Positions 25,251-39,000 of a stretch of DNA of 64,000 bases are shown here, piece by piece. Position numbers and translations under genes: made by a program. Every line of letters starts with the position of its first letter. Position 1 is the first letter of the stretch. Origin of the DNA: Onchidella celtica (lineage: Eukaryota > Mollusca > Gastropoda > Systellommatophora > Onchidiidae); NCBI GenBank assembly GCA_963931925.1, contig OZ007570.1, positions 53,953,880-54,017,879 on the forward strand, written 5' to 3'. The notes beneath the pieces were generated by a model that saw only the letters and a list, made by a program, of their open reading frames with translations, did not search any database and was not told the DNA's origin.

Positions 25251-28200
25251 TTGAAACTGGATACTAAGTTGTCACAGACTATGATGCGTGCACTTAGAGC
25301 TTATTAAATGACATCATAATGTAAAGTTCTGCAAAATTTTTTGTGATAGTTTTTGAAGGATAAGTAGAACCTTATTTGTTGGAAGGGTAAAGACATCACT
25401 CAGCATTAGGAAACTACTAGTACTTAAAAATAGCATTCATTCTGGCAATATTTACAATTTTTTCTCATGTCAAAGCACTTTGAGAAGCTGACTTTCACAG
25501 TTTAAGAACTAATCTTTTTCTGTTGAAAACTATAGTGGTAGTTAACCCTCTAACATTCAGATAATCAAATGTTTTGTAAATAAATCTGTTCACTCTAAAT
25601 AGAAATGAGATAAGAGAGAGCAATATAATTTTATAATAGATCTACATGTATGTTGAGCTGTCACTTGGAATCTCAGAATCACAATACAGTGTACTTATCA
25701 CCACCAGTTTAAAACATCATTTTGGGAATAGTCCCGTGAGCTAAAATAGTGGGTGAGTGAGTGAATGACTGACTGAGAGAGAGACAGACAACATAGAAAA
25801 AGAATGAGGCCCTCAAATGTGAAGGCTCAACATTCCTAACTAGCGAAAACAACTATTTGAAATTACATTAAAAAAAGGATATCAACAAACAATACGACTG
25901 TCAGCAAGTTATGATACATTTAATGAATAATCACATTTAGATTTGAATACAAGCATTGCATCAATAATAATATATCTACATGAATCCAGCACATTATGCC
26001 ACAGTCCTAACCTTTCTTTTGCCGAGAGAGAAAAAATGAGGGAGCATACTGACAACAAAGAAAATAAATGACACTAATCCAAAGCTGGACATATTCTTCC
26101 AGAATTAATTCTGGAGATATTTCTGACACAAGAATGGCATTTAAATATCTCCTTACAATCTTAATTAAAACAACAAGATTAGCGGAATGAGCGACAATCA
26201 CAGTCATAATTCTTTACTGTACTTCTCTATAGATTCCACTTATTACTGAGAAATGCATGTTAGGGATTTCATCATCATAAAAGATTCTAACTGAACTGCC
26301 AAAGGTCTTCCATGATATAATGTAAAACAAGAATGATAACAAATAAAAATTTTTTAACATAAAAACTAAAAAAGAAATTAAATAATCCTAGGAAGCAAAT
26401 CTAATGCAGCAGCAAAAAAAAAAAAGACATGCTCAATTGAAGTACATGTACATACATGAAATAGTAATAACTTCACAGTAGGAAATTTCAAATACATATT
26501 GAACTGAACTTCATCACGTGCTTTTATTGTCGTTCAATATTGTCAATTTTCAACTCATGCCTAAATTTCTCCTACAAAGATAAAAAGACAGAAAAAATAA
26601 CAAGGTGTTCAATCATTCTTTTTGCCTGATGAAAATATATCTCACCTTTCATCAACCAGTAGATTTAAATTTGAACTGTTCTTCAAATGTCCACACAAGA
26701 CACGTCCAGAATTTATCTCAAATATCAACAAGTGTACTAATTATGAAGTTTCATTTTACACCTTCAAGAAGTAAATCTGCTTATTACATAACTGAATGTC
26801 ACTCTTACAAGAAATGGCTTATACAACCAAAAGGAAGCCAGTTAATTTTCCTTTTTCCATTTTTTGCCCAATCATCAAATCAATATTGATTACAGGAAGC
26901 ATTAAAAGTAAATAAAACACAAAAATTCAGGAATATTATGCATACCCGCACATAAACTATTAAATTAATACACAATTATCATGCAAGATTGCAAGTAAAT
27001 GATATTTATTTTCTTTTGATTGGGCAGGTGTTTGGAATAAGCAGGAGCTTTCTATATGTATGTAAATCAGCTTCTTATGTTCAAATTTGAAAGACATGGA
27101 AAACTAAACCCAAACTGATACCTAGGTTTACAGATAGTTCAAGAAAGAAAAATGAAAACTATTTACTATGTATCATCAAATAAATCTTTTGGTGGAGGAC
27201 TACCATGTGGCATAGCACTTGTACTCATGCATTGTATGAGAAACATGTTGTAACAATAAAATGCACATTAAATCATGGGTATATTTAACGAGACAAGCTG
27301 TTCTAGTTAAATTCCCATAAGATATCACATTTGAAAAGCATTCATTAGAAATCCAATCTGCCAAAACATCAAGAAAGAGAAAACATCAAGGAAAAAAACA
27401 GAGATAAAAGCACAATCAAATCACAAAACCATCTTTTTGGACACTAAATCTTCATGTTTCCTTCAAGGATAGAGGAAGAAGGAAATATATAAAAGTGGTA
27501 AGACATCTGGGAAAAAAAACAACATGGTACTGACAGTACAGAAAAACATTTTTTTTTAAAAACTACAAGCAAAACTTCTATCAAAATATATTAGCATAAT
27601 ATTTCAAGCAATATATACCTGGTTTTCTGTACCACTGCTTAATCCTATAAAGTAGTGCCACACTCATTTTAATTACACTTGCAAGATAAATGGGCAAGTG
27701 TAACATCATGCTTTCAATATGTGTAAATGCAAATTACCTTCGGTAAAATGTGTCTGAAAAGCAAGGACTAGCCTTACCATTTAAATTTTGAGAATAGAAG
27801 AATTTGAAATATTAATTTTCATCTTTTTCTTTATCCAGAATTGAAAGCCTGACTTATGTTCCATTTCTTGCATAAAACTTAATGCCATTACCACGGCACT
27901 TTGAACACAAGTACACAAGGATATATATGGCCAGTTCTCTTGACAGCATCACCAGTTTTGCAATTTTTGTAATTAAATACACCATAAGCATGATTACAAA
28001 TTCAATGCACAGTATGAAGCCATCAGGTTGATGTTTTCCTCTTTATCTAGGTCATGTGTGTTTTGATGCTTCAGAAGCAAATTCATAAACAAGTACATCT
28101 ATATGATACCTGTACACAGCGATTCCATTTTTATGAAAATAGAAGACGAAAGTATTTGCAATAGACCGATGTTCTGTCCCTTCCGACTACAGCCCCGTAC

Positions 28201-29980
28201 CAACAGCAGAATCCAAGCAAAGTAACTAGCGACACAAATAAAGTATGCTATGCATCTATAAGATATCTCCTTAGCTCTTTCTTTAAGCTCATAATTTGGC
28301 AATTCTCACATTATCAAGCTCCCCATTTCCAGGGCACTGCAATCTGATGTTTTCAAACCAATCGCCAGACAGCTTGTGAATTTAAAAATTTGCAGTTACA
28401 GTGCACTTCACAAGGATCACCAAAAAAAATTTTAAAAATTCACAAGATCACACGAATAAGCAGCTCATAATGTCACTTAACTCAATTAGCATGTTCACAT
28501 ATAAAGATCCAAGCAAAGACATATTTCCCTTCTCCTTTGTTTTTTTGGAATTTTCTCACAAAACCTACCCTTCCAGGTCATACACGTAGTGCCCCCAATT
28601 GCATTTCAATACAGGAAGAGGTTTATTAAAGTGCACAAACTTTTATTTTAGTTTCCATTACAGAAGCCACTGGGGCTGATAAGACCAGCAATGTAAGCTT
28701 AGGATGGAAAAAAAAATGTTTTCCCTTACAAAAGTCACTGGGGTAAAAATATTGACAATGTATGAGAATAGAGTAAATTAGCAATGCACTAAATGGGCTA
28801 AAGACAGTTTGAAACTTTTCATAATTCCCATGATTATTTACTCCATACTCAAACTGAATAATCTGAAAGATTGAACTTCATGTATATCGTACACAAATTA
28901 TTACAAAACAAAATGTTTTTAAAAATACATGTACATGAAAAATCACAATTGCAGAAATTGAATTTACAAACCATCAATGCACATAGCACTACAGTCTGCC
29001 AACATTCACCTCAGTCAAAAGTTAAAAAAAAAAAAAAAAGTCTAAATTTATTTTTTCTACCTTTCATGTTCATTTCAGTAGTCCTCTCAAAAAATCTGAC
29101 AACCATGATCTCTTGGTCAAAAGAAAGGAAGGTGTCAGTTTGTCAGTGCATTTTCTAAAGCTTCCCAAAACCTACATAAATGTCCAACATTCACTGGATC
29201 CATACAAACTGTATTAGGCCAGCTCAAATTTCAGGAAGAGCTGACATTCAAATTTTTCGTCCTGTTCAAATGTTGAATTTCTCAATTTTTTCATGACATA
29301 TTGCTAAAGCACCAAACCAATAGGCTTGTGAAGTTTCTTCTTTCCCCTGGAAGATTGCAAAAAAAAAGACTATGAAAAAACAGGTGGGCTTCTACCATGA
29401 ATCAACCAATAAGCACTGTTGTACCTGTTTGTGGAACACAACCTGTGAAAGATGATAAGTACCTATCCAGTTTATTAATTTTTCCCAAAAGAACTGTAAA
29501 CTTTCAAATTTTGGCGCCTGCATAATGACGCCAAGGACAAAATTTTTATTTTGCATCAAAACCAAATTGCTGCTCTGAAATGACCGGTTTCAGTTTACAC
29601 ACTGAGTTAAATTACAAACATGTGGCGGGAGACAATGTCATGTTGACAGGTCTTTTGATCTTGTGAATTTGTCATGTTCTAAATATGAATGAAGGGGGGG
29701 GGGGGGGGGGGGGGGGAAAGATGGCAAAATTATAATAACATGGCTTTTTTTTTTTTTGGCTGTATCAGCACCTCAAATATATGTGACCTAAAAAAAAATA
29801 ATGATGATAACATTTTGTCTGCTACAGCCAAATTAGACATGTGTCCTTCATCATTACATGTTTTTTCTTTCATTTGGATAACTGAAAATAGTCATAGAAG
29901 TCATTCCCCAGTAACAAATGCCCTGTTACACATTCAACACATTTCTCTATTGTGGTTATAGACAAGCGGGTGGCTCTTAT
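25251..29980 (-). other. Probable 3' UTR / downstream region of TOLLIP
   Basis: No gene recognised. The + strand is A-rich here, opposite to the region to the left, as expected for sequence transcribed from the minus strand. Minus-strand AATAAA candidates (TTTATT on +) occur near 25037, 26523, 27005 and 28640. A 23-base G run is at 29694-29716. Confidence 0.45.
29694..29716. repeat. Homopolymer G tract (23 G)
   Basis: Uninterrupted G run. Comparable runs lie at 6128-6148, 35829-35846 and 37326-37345. Lengths of such runs are often unreliable in assemblies. Confidence 0.9.
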
Positions 29981-30094
29981 CTAGTCTGAACTCATTGACA
30001 GCAAAGAGTTGATGGTGGCATCTTTGTTTCCCCTGTTAGCATCCATCACAGATTTGATCACCTCATCCTCCATGTTCGGGAACATGTCTTTGAC
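29981..30094 (-). CDS. TOLLIP: TOLLIP exon 8 (CUE domain, stop)
   Basis: Encodes [20 protein letters not shown], then [14 protein letters not shown] and TAG. MFPNM and the LL near the end are the CUE residues that contact ubiquitin. Confidence 0.97.
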   Translation of the reverse strand, partial: VKDMFPNMEDEVIKSVMDANRGNKDATINSLLSMSSD

Positions 30095-33000
30095 CTGCCA
30101 AAACCACAAAACAATGTAAAAGTTACTGTCTTATAATTCTGATAATTTGTTAGTTCTTGCAAATTGTTATTTATAACACTGCACATAGGGTATCACTGGA
30201 AGATGTAGAGTCCTTCTGCTATCTTGGTAGTATCATTGACAATAAGGGAGGAACAGAGGCAGAAGTCAAAGCACGAATTGGAAAGGCACAGGCAGCTTTC
30301 ACGTCCTTAAGCAAGATTTGGAGAACCAAGGATATATCTCTAAAAACAAAGCTGAGGATATTCAACTCGAACGTGAAGTCAGTCCTGTTGTATAGATGTG
30401 AGACTTGGAATGCGTCCCAGGCCTGCATAAAGAGAATCCAAGTTTTCATCAACAGATGTTTGAGGAAGCTACTTAAGATCAGATGGACAGACAAGGTCAG
30501 CAATGAAATTGTATGGAAAAGAACAAGACAGAGCCCAGTCAGAGAGGAAATTGGTAGGAGGCGATGGAGATGGATCGGCCACACTCTCAGGAGGCCAGGA
30601 AACAGCATCACGAAAAAGGTATTGGATTGGAATCCCCAGGGCAAGAGATCAAGAGGAAGGCCGCGCGGAACGTGGAGAAGAGCCAGAGAAAATGATGTGC
30701 AACGAAGCGGAAAGACTTGGAATAATGTAAAGAGGCTGGCCCATGATAGAGAGGGATGGAAAGTGTTTGTTGGTGGCCTATACCCTGATCCAGGGTGAGA
30801 AAGGCAATGATGATGATGACATAGGGTGTCCCTTCCCCAAAGCATTATATTTTTCAGGTCACAACCTGAAGCAATTTAAAACGTACCCTTTTTCCCACCA
30901 GCACTTTAAAAATATGCCAATTTTTTTCGGCCGTACCATGAAGAAGCATAATGTACTACCATAACTAGTGTTTACATCCAGGAACCAGGTACTGTTTGGC
31001 TGGGTAGGTTGCATGTATGTATATCTCTTTTCAAAGCATTGTAAAAGAATATTAATTCTCCAATCAACCAGAAATTAAAACTGGGCATTAAATAAAACGT
31101 GCTGTCTACGTATGTAAATTCATGTGTGTAAGCCTCATAGAAACTTGTGCACGAAGATTCAAAATAGAAGTTGGTCATTCTGCTTTCTTACAGTACAGCC
31201 ACAAATGACCGCCAGATAGGGTTATGTCTTTGTTCAGCTTTGGCCAAACCATACAAACTATTTTTGTAAACACAAGCCGAACGACGACCAATACACTTTT
31301 CCCCGTTACAGCCAGACAAAGGATGTAAAATGCATATCAATGAACAATGGAATTTAAATAATGTACCTTCTACTCAATACTATAATGCTACTGTCACCAA
31401 ACTGGTTGATACAGGACTAGTACATCTTCCTCCCATATGCAAACAAGTTATTTTGTTGTTTTTTTATGCAAGTTAATGTCCTTAGACAATTTTTTAACAA
31501 CTTTTATGCTAAGAAACACAATGTGTTTTAGATTTCTGACTGCCATCTTAATAAGTAAATACTGTACTCCAATAAATTTGTGAAACCTCGTTTTTGCCAG
31601 TAAGGTAAACAAAAGAATTCCCACTACAAATTCACACTTAGGGGTACAATTTGAAGATCTCTGAAATTAGAAACTGGGATCTAATTTAGATTCTGCAGTG
31701 CATCATAAGAACATCCGATTTCTCTGTTAAAATCTGCAACTGAAAATTTATGACAATAAAAACCTAACAAATAGCTTTTTTTCCTAATTTTATCATGTTG
31801 AAAAAAAAAATACAATTACCAAGTCATACAATTTCCCCCTAATAGAAAAATAAACCAAAATGTATTCTTCTCACTGAAAACCTGTTCAAGCCTGACCACT
31901 GTATCTTTATTTTTCAGTTGAACAGATTCTAATACTAATGGCAAACAGTAAGCTAAGACTGAGTAGCCCAAAAGACAATCTAAATAAACTGAGGCTTCAT
32001 TATAATCAACATACCTGCTTCAAGTCTTCTTCTGTATATAGTGGACCTTGAGGATGCTGTTGGGGGGGATAGGCAGGCATCTGACCCACAACTGTAGAAT
32101 GAAAAAAAAAAAAAAAAATGATGTGCAATTTCTGCGATCCTTCTGTCACCAGACAGCTAAGACCAAAATCAATGGACATTTCAAGAAGGATATAATTGCT
32201 CTTGTTAGTCAATAAACATGAAAAACTGCTAGCACAGAACAACAAACAACTGCTCTCATATGGCCAATCATGGTCAAATTCCAAATTTCTTTATTTGCTC
32301 ATAATTATCATGAAAATGCATGTGCTTATGAATGAGAAAATGCTACAGAATTTAAATACCTTTTTTCCTCAGTAACTGAGTTATACTGATGAAAAAAGGC
32401 AGCACACACCTATGATAACTGCTTTTGTTATTTCTACTTGCATGTCAAATTAAAATTAGTTTTGAAATTGCAACTACTAGACAATAATTAACTGTTTGAA
32501 AAGTTTACATAAGATTAAGAAGGTATACCTTGTTGCTGTGGATAATACATGGGCATCATCATAGGCACAGGGGTTGTGTAGGTGTAACTGAACACTTGGT
32601 TCTCAACTGGAGCCTGATGTGTACACAATTTAACATTGCAAATGAACATGCAAACCATAAATTAAAAAAAAAAAGGCTCATGGCATTAACTTTGTTTTTC
32701 ATTCTCCAACTATTATATCAGAATTACAATAAACAATTGCTAGGAGGACAGATTCATTGTTTGGAATAAGAGTACTATACACTGATGTAAATTAAGATGT
32801 GTTAGAGCTCAGGATAGCCTGAATGTTTTGTGGATTGTTTTCCCCACCCACCTCTAACAATATATATATATACATAGTTGCTGACTTTAAAGAGACTGGT
32901 GCTGCAGTATCCCACATGTAAAGTACCAATCATTTCCACCATCACTTTTAATTGTACTGACACAAAAATGTTCTCAAACACTGCCTGAAACAAATCAGCT

Positions 33001-36000
33001 CAGTTGACTTTCATAATAAATTTATTATGCTTTTCAACAGGTAAACATTTACCAGAAAGTTGGAGAATATTGTTCCATATTAACTTATAATCACTATTCC
33101 ATGTGACTACTACAAAAATACTAGTCAACAGAGAAAATCTAACAGTATAATATGCAGTTAAAAATTACATCAAATATCAAGTCATCCAGCAAAGTTAACA
33201 GCAGCATGTCCATTGAATGTGGAGTTTCCACAGGTCTACTGCACAATAATTCTGGATCTCACTTACTGTTAGTGACATGACCAAATTGATCGACCCTTCT
33301 TTGTCGTCACCTTGTCTGCCACTGAGGGGATACCATTCGTCAGAAGTTTCCCCACTCATTACTGTCTCTGGAATCTTGATATGTGCCCAGGCAATGCGAT
33401 CATCCATTGTGAATGATCTCTACATAAGACAAATGTAATACTAATTGTTATGTATCTGAATCCATACCAGATTTGAAATCAGTACATTTAATCTCATCCT
33501 ATCTGATTGTGTCAATCAAATTTCTGACAAATCCAGAATGAAAACTCTCTGGCCTTTCATCAGAACTAATCAAAATACACACTTTCAGTTGTGATACTCA
33601 CGACAAATGGATGAATTAAAATAAATTCTTTATCATTTTGACTGAAATAGCGGTTTGGAAGAACGACATAACATTGTAATTGTAAAATGATGTATAAACC
33701 CTGTCCTTAAATTTTAACCACAGTCAAAAATCTCAATTTTTTGGGGGGGTCCCTAAAAGTACCCTGTAGATTTACCGATCTATTTAGAAACTATTGGAAA
33801 ATGAGTAATGGCTACTAACCTTAGGATCAACATCTCTTTTTCAAAGTATTGTGTTCCTGTTCCCTACAAACATTATTTTCACAATCAGAAATGAAAAATT
33901 GTCATGTAAAATTGAACAAGTTTTCTACTGTTTTTTTATTAAGCATGGTAAAAATTTCACATAGGTAATTAAGTACTTTCTAGGCCATATGAAATTATGT
34001 TCCTCTTTATCCCAGTATTTTAAATCATTTCAATCAAAGTGACATACAATTTACCTCATCAAAGACTTCAAGATACATTGAATCAACACCCAAGGGCAAG
34101 TACCTGTGGACAAGGCATTGGGTTTAATTTAGTACATGAAATGCTATTATGCCTATAATTATTGGCTTAATGCCTGTGAATTCTCACCAAAGGACAGTAC
34201 AAACACTTGTGACTAAACACTAGAATGCTGTCTCCATGCACATTTTTAAAGAGTACACTCAATGAGCTTTCTCCTGAGCGATGCATTCTGTCAAAAGACT
34301 GGTGTTTGAACCAAAACAACTCAACAAAACAAATATGTAAATGAAACCCTTCCTTGTCCAAGTGCAGAGAGAAAAGAAAAATACAAAAAGTATGTCAGAC
34401 AATACAGCACATTTATATCTTTCTTTAGGTAACTGGAAATATGATAATGATCCTCCAGAATATATTAATAATAATAATAATAATGTATAGCATTTATATA
34501 GCGCATATCCATTTAAAATGCTCTATGCGCTTTACAGAAACAACATGTCAACCACAGAGCAGAATGGAGCTGCCTGCGAAGCGCTCAACATACTGCACTG
34601 CTTCTTTCTCTCTCCCTGTCTCGCTCACTCTCTCTCTCTCTCTATCTCAGAGCAAATTGTAACGCAGCCTGTTAGGCGCAGTTCACAACTCACAACAGTT
34701 CACAACTCACATCAGTTCACACAACACACAACTCAAATAATATTTGAATATTTATTAATAACAGTATATATTTAATAATGAATTATAAATTCTGGCCGGG
34801 GGGGATGATATGGATAAATTTTAATCTATTAATTTCAATTTTCAATTTTGCCCGGGCAGCGACCTTTCGGCCTGCTCTTTACGATTTCCAACTGCCAAGG
34901 TATCTGTTCCAGTTTACTTGAACCCAGATGCTTACTATTAATATAATGAATCACTGGAATTTGAAAATATCATCTCCATGAAATGCTGACAGCAGAGATG
35001 CCGCACTGTATAAACAAAAGTCCGAATCAAGCCAACACAAAATCTGAATCTGGCGAAAAAATTGGACTAGGGACCAACGACAACGAAAATTAAAATTGTA
35101 CCAGTACTAAATCTACATTTCCTTTTGGTCACACAATAGGCTGAAAATTATCTTTAAAAACCTTAAACAATTTTCAGTCCAGCCTTATCTTATCAACTCT
35201 TTGTATGGGCCTTGGCCAAAACTGAAAAAGAGCCCTCAGAGAAGCACTGAAGCAAACCTGATCTTTGTTCTGCAGCTGTTTTCGCCACAAGTGTTAGATA
35301 GGAGCTGCCTTGACATGCTGGATATTTGATTGCAAAGATCATGCACAAGTGTGCTGCATAATTTTTACCCATTCTGTGCAGTTTCAGTGTCTTCTCACTC
35401 TCATATTTTAACCCTCTTCCTGCGCTGAGCCACGACTGTGGCTTTCCCGGCCGACTGCGTTGAGCCACGTTCATGGCTTTGTATCGGCGGGTTGGAATTG
35501 ATTTGACTACTCGCTTGCTGTGAAAAATCTGGCAAATGACTGTTAGTGTTTTTCATTTCTGAAGAGTTTTTACTTCTTTGTCTGTTGAAACATGGCTGCA
35601 AATGCCAGTACAAGTCGTTCAGGTGATTTTGAAGATGATGGTAGCACATCTGAAGAAGCATACGAGTCTGACACATCTGACAGTGGTTGAGATAGTGAAG
35701 GTAAGCTTGTTTTTGTGCCTATAGCGCCATTTTTATGCATTTTAAAGCTTCAATAAGTGAATGAAAAATGTAGCTCTGAGTCTAATAAAGATCGTTAGGC
35801 ATGGGGCTAGGGATGGGTCAATTTGGTTGGGGGGGGGGGGGGGGGGTGGTGGTGTTTGTGTGGTATTTTTACTGCTTTTCTTGGTATTTTAGGATAATAA
35901 TTAAATAGATGAAGCTTACTATTTTTATGCTTTATAAGCTTTCAGAAAAACAATACTTTTTGTAGGTATTAGACTAATAATAAAGGGGTAATTTGGAATT

Positions 36001-39000
36001 TTCCAACGCCTAGTATAGCCCTATCAGAATAGGCAAATTTTAGCTAACAGTTTGAATGCAGTGGTTTTTTTTACATAGGGGGTAAGAGGGTTAATCTGGT
36101 GATTTGTGCCCATGCAACATCAATCTTCTTCATGTTAATGGCTCAGACTTAAGAAATGTTGGCCTAGATAGGCTTAGAACAGCTTCTCCTTCCGTCACAA
36201 TCGCCGTCTATGGAGCTCGCTATCAGGTAATTCTTCCTTCCATCATAGTTGCTGCCAAATAAACACTTTTACACTTTAGACAATACCCAGTCAGGTTTAG
36301 AATTGACCAAAGACATACACATCTGGCCAGGTTTTGAATCAGTTCCTCCTTCCATCACAGTCGCCATCAATATATCACTTGGACTTAGGAAAATAGATCA
36401 AGCTACGTTTGGAATCGCTGCCATATGAAACTACAAAGAATGTAAACAATGCTTGTAGCAAGTGAATAAATTCCTGAACGGTGCAATAGTTGCAAACAGG
36501 AAGCTGGACAAACTTCTGGTTTTATTCCCAAAATGATCGTGATATTCGATTCAATGCACTTTGTAAAAGTTATACTTGGAAATTAGAGTCCTGAAGACAA
36601 ATATGGAAAAAAAAAAATGCCGATTGCGGGAAGTAACGAAATTATGAAAATTGGAATACCATTACCAGTCTCGCTAATCAGAATCACTCCTGTTTTGCAA
36701 GAACAATTGGTATGGTTCCGATTGACAAGGAATGGGTGGCATCTGTGTGATAGGGTAAAAAACAAAAACTCACGTAGTTACGGTTTTGTTCCATCTTGGA
36801 GCTTTTGCTCCATTGTATGCTGTTGGGGTTTCAAAGACGGTGTGTCCAATACGCACTCTACAGTATGGATCCATTTTCGTCAAGCCATAATTTTTTATGA
36901 GTCTAGCCTGAAATCAGAATAATAGATCAATGAACATTTTTCATAGCTGAATTGAATGTACATGGCAACAAATCAAATTATCTTTACCTTGTTAAATGAG
37001 CGATATATCTCTATTCTGAAATATTTAAAATAAGTCATTTAAGTGTTCTCATACTGACATTAGTAATAATACTTTTTACTACCAGTATGTCATAACTGAT
37101 GGTGAATGTTTCTTTTTTTGGTCTCTGATAATAAAAGTAGGATGTCAAAAGAGGCAGCGAGTATCAGGTAAATTATCTTTTTTCTACCCTTCTGACCCAG
37201 CATCAAACCAACAATCCTTTCATCAAAAGTATTAATAGTTCAGGTAAAATCTATGTGATTACATAAAAAGTAATATGATTTTCACTGCGAATAAGGTGGC
37301 ACTTGTTGAAGGAATTGACATGTTCGGGGGGGGGGGGGGGGGGGGAGAAGATTAATTTCCAGTTCAAATTATCACGTGCATATGATTTTACACAAGTGTG
37401 TATCATATTTCATACACAGCATAAGATTAAATAGTAATTAGTATCGCCTTCATCAGAACCCTTACCTGAACCACAGAAATGCTCAATCTGCCAGCAAAGT
37501 TTGAGGCAGACACCACATTCACACCAGCTTGCTGCTGTGCTTGAAGGATTCTAGCAATTCTCTCATCCTCCTGTTCTTGTGTCAGAGGGGGTCCTGTGCG
37601 TAGGAAGTCATTGGGCAGCTCACCTACCATCACCTGTGATATTCAAGAAGCAAACTGTACAATTTCTGCATTGCACTTTCAGATCAGGAGCAGCAAATAA
37701 CAAGCACAGTACTAATCACTACTGACAAAGCACAGGTGATCGCCACTTAGAGTTGATATTATAGGTTCTCTCACTCTGGACTAATACTTATAAATACCAG
37801 CACTAGTTTCACAAGCAAGAAATGATGATGTACCGGAGTAATACAGGGTGGGCCAAAAGCAAGGTTACAGTTTTAGATATAAATTATAAACTGTAACCTT
37901 ACTTTTGGCCCACCCTGTATTATATTAGCATTTTTGTTATCCAATTTATTTTCCAGGAACAAGCAGTTACTGGCAATTTGCATTTTCTTTCTGTGCAAGA
38001 CATTTTCAGTGGAAGAAGCTACTTCTCCCCCTTAAAATATTTATAAATGACATTTTATTGACATAGCTCTGAGCCCTCTAATTTACACCCAGCGGGTCTG
38101 ATTTAATTCCCTGCAACACCTTTGCCAGTGACATACATGAAATCTGAAAAGTGTTACTGTTAGACCAAAATTTCAAAAGAAACTGTGTTAAACATGCTTG
38201 TGCAAGTGTCCAGTGGAAGTACAGGATAGGGCAAGTGTGCTGTTGACAATGGTCTGTCCGTACTTCAAAAACCATGTAACCCATACGCTCATGCAATTTT
38301 TTCTGCAGCATATGGCAGAGAAAAACATACATTAGAAGTGACGGAGTTAGGTTTTGGAGTTTTATTTCCCATAACGGTACAAATATGGTACAAGCATCTC
38401 TTTTTACTTTTTTTAGGCATCAAACTTCATCCGGCGTCAGTTCTGGGTAAACTCTTACAAGGGGGACAAAAATAATGTTTTTTGATTGAAAACGAGGTCA
38501 ACCGCGTCGCCGCTGACTTAAAGCCAGTTTACACTGGTAGGTTTTAGGAATAGAAAAAAGGAATGGGGGACTGTTTGGGAAGAACTCTCTTGGCTTTCCG
38601 TCTTTTGTTTTCCGATTTCCCCCTTCAAAACATGACCAAAACAAACGATGTGCATCATTTCTCGTTCAGAAAACAGACCAGTGTAAACAAACAACGTTTC
38701 GAAGGGGGAAATCGGAAAACCAAAGACGGAAAGCTAAGAGAGTTCTTCCCACACAGTCCCCCATTCCTTTTTTCTATTCCTAAAACCTACTAGTGTTATG
38801 GTCTGTTTACACTGGTAGGTTTTAGGAATAGAAAAAACGAACGGGGGACTGTGTGGGAAGAAATCTCCTGGCTTTCCGTCTTTTGATTTCCGATTTCCCC
38901 CTTCGAAACATGACCAAAACAAACGATGCGCATCGTTTCTCATTCAGAAAACGGACCAATGTAAACAAACAACGTTTCGAAGGGGGAAATCAGAAAGCCA

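Noticed and set aside
30219-30845. 208-codon minus-strand frame
   Set aside because: Shadow of the RTE reverse-transcriptase frame on the opposite strand.
35193-35676. Two overlapping minus-strand frames of about 90 codons
   Set aside because: No recognised domain, and they overlap the left end of the TTAA element.
36120-36420. Three similar CTTCCTTCCATCAC-containing phrases
   Set aside because: Irregular spacing and weak similarity; not enough to call a repeat array.
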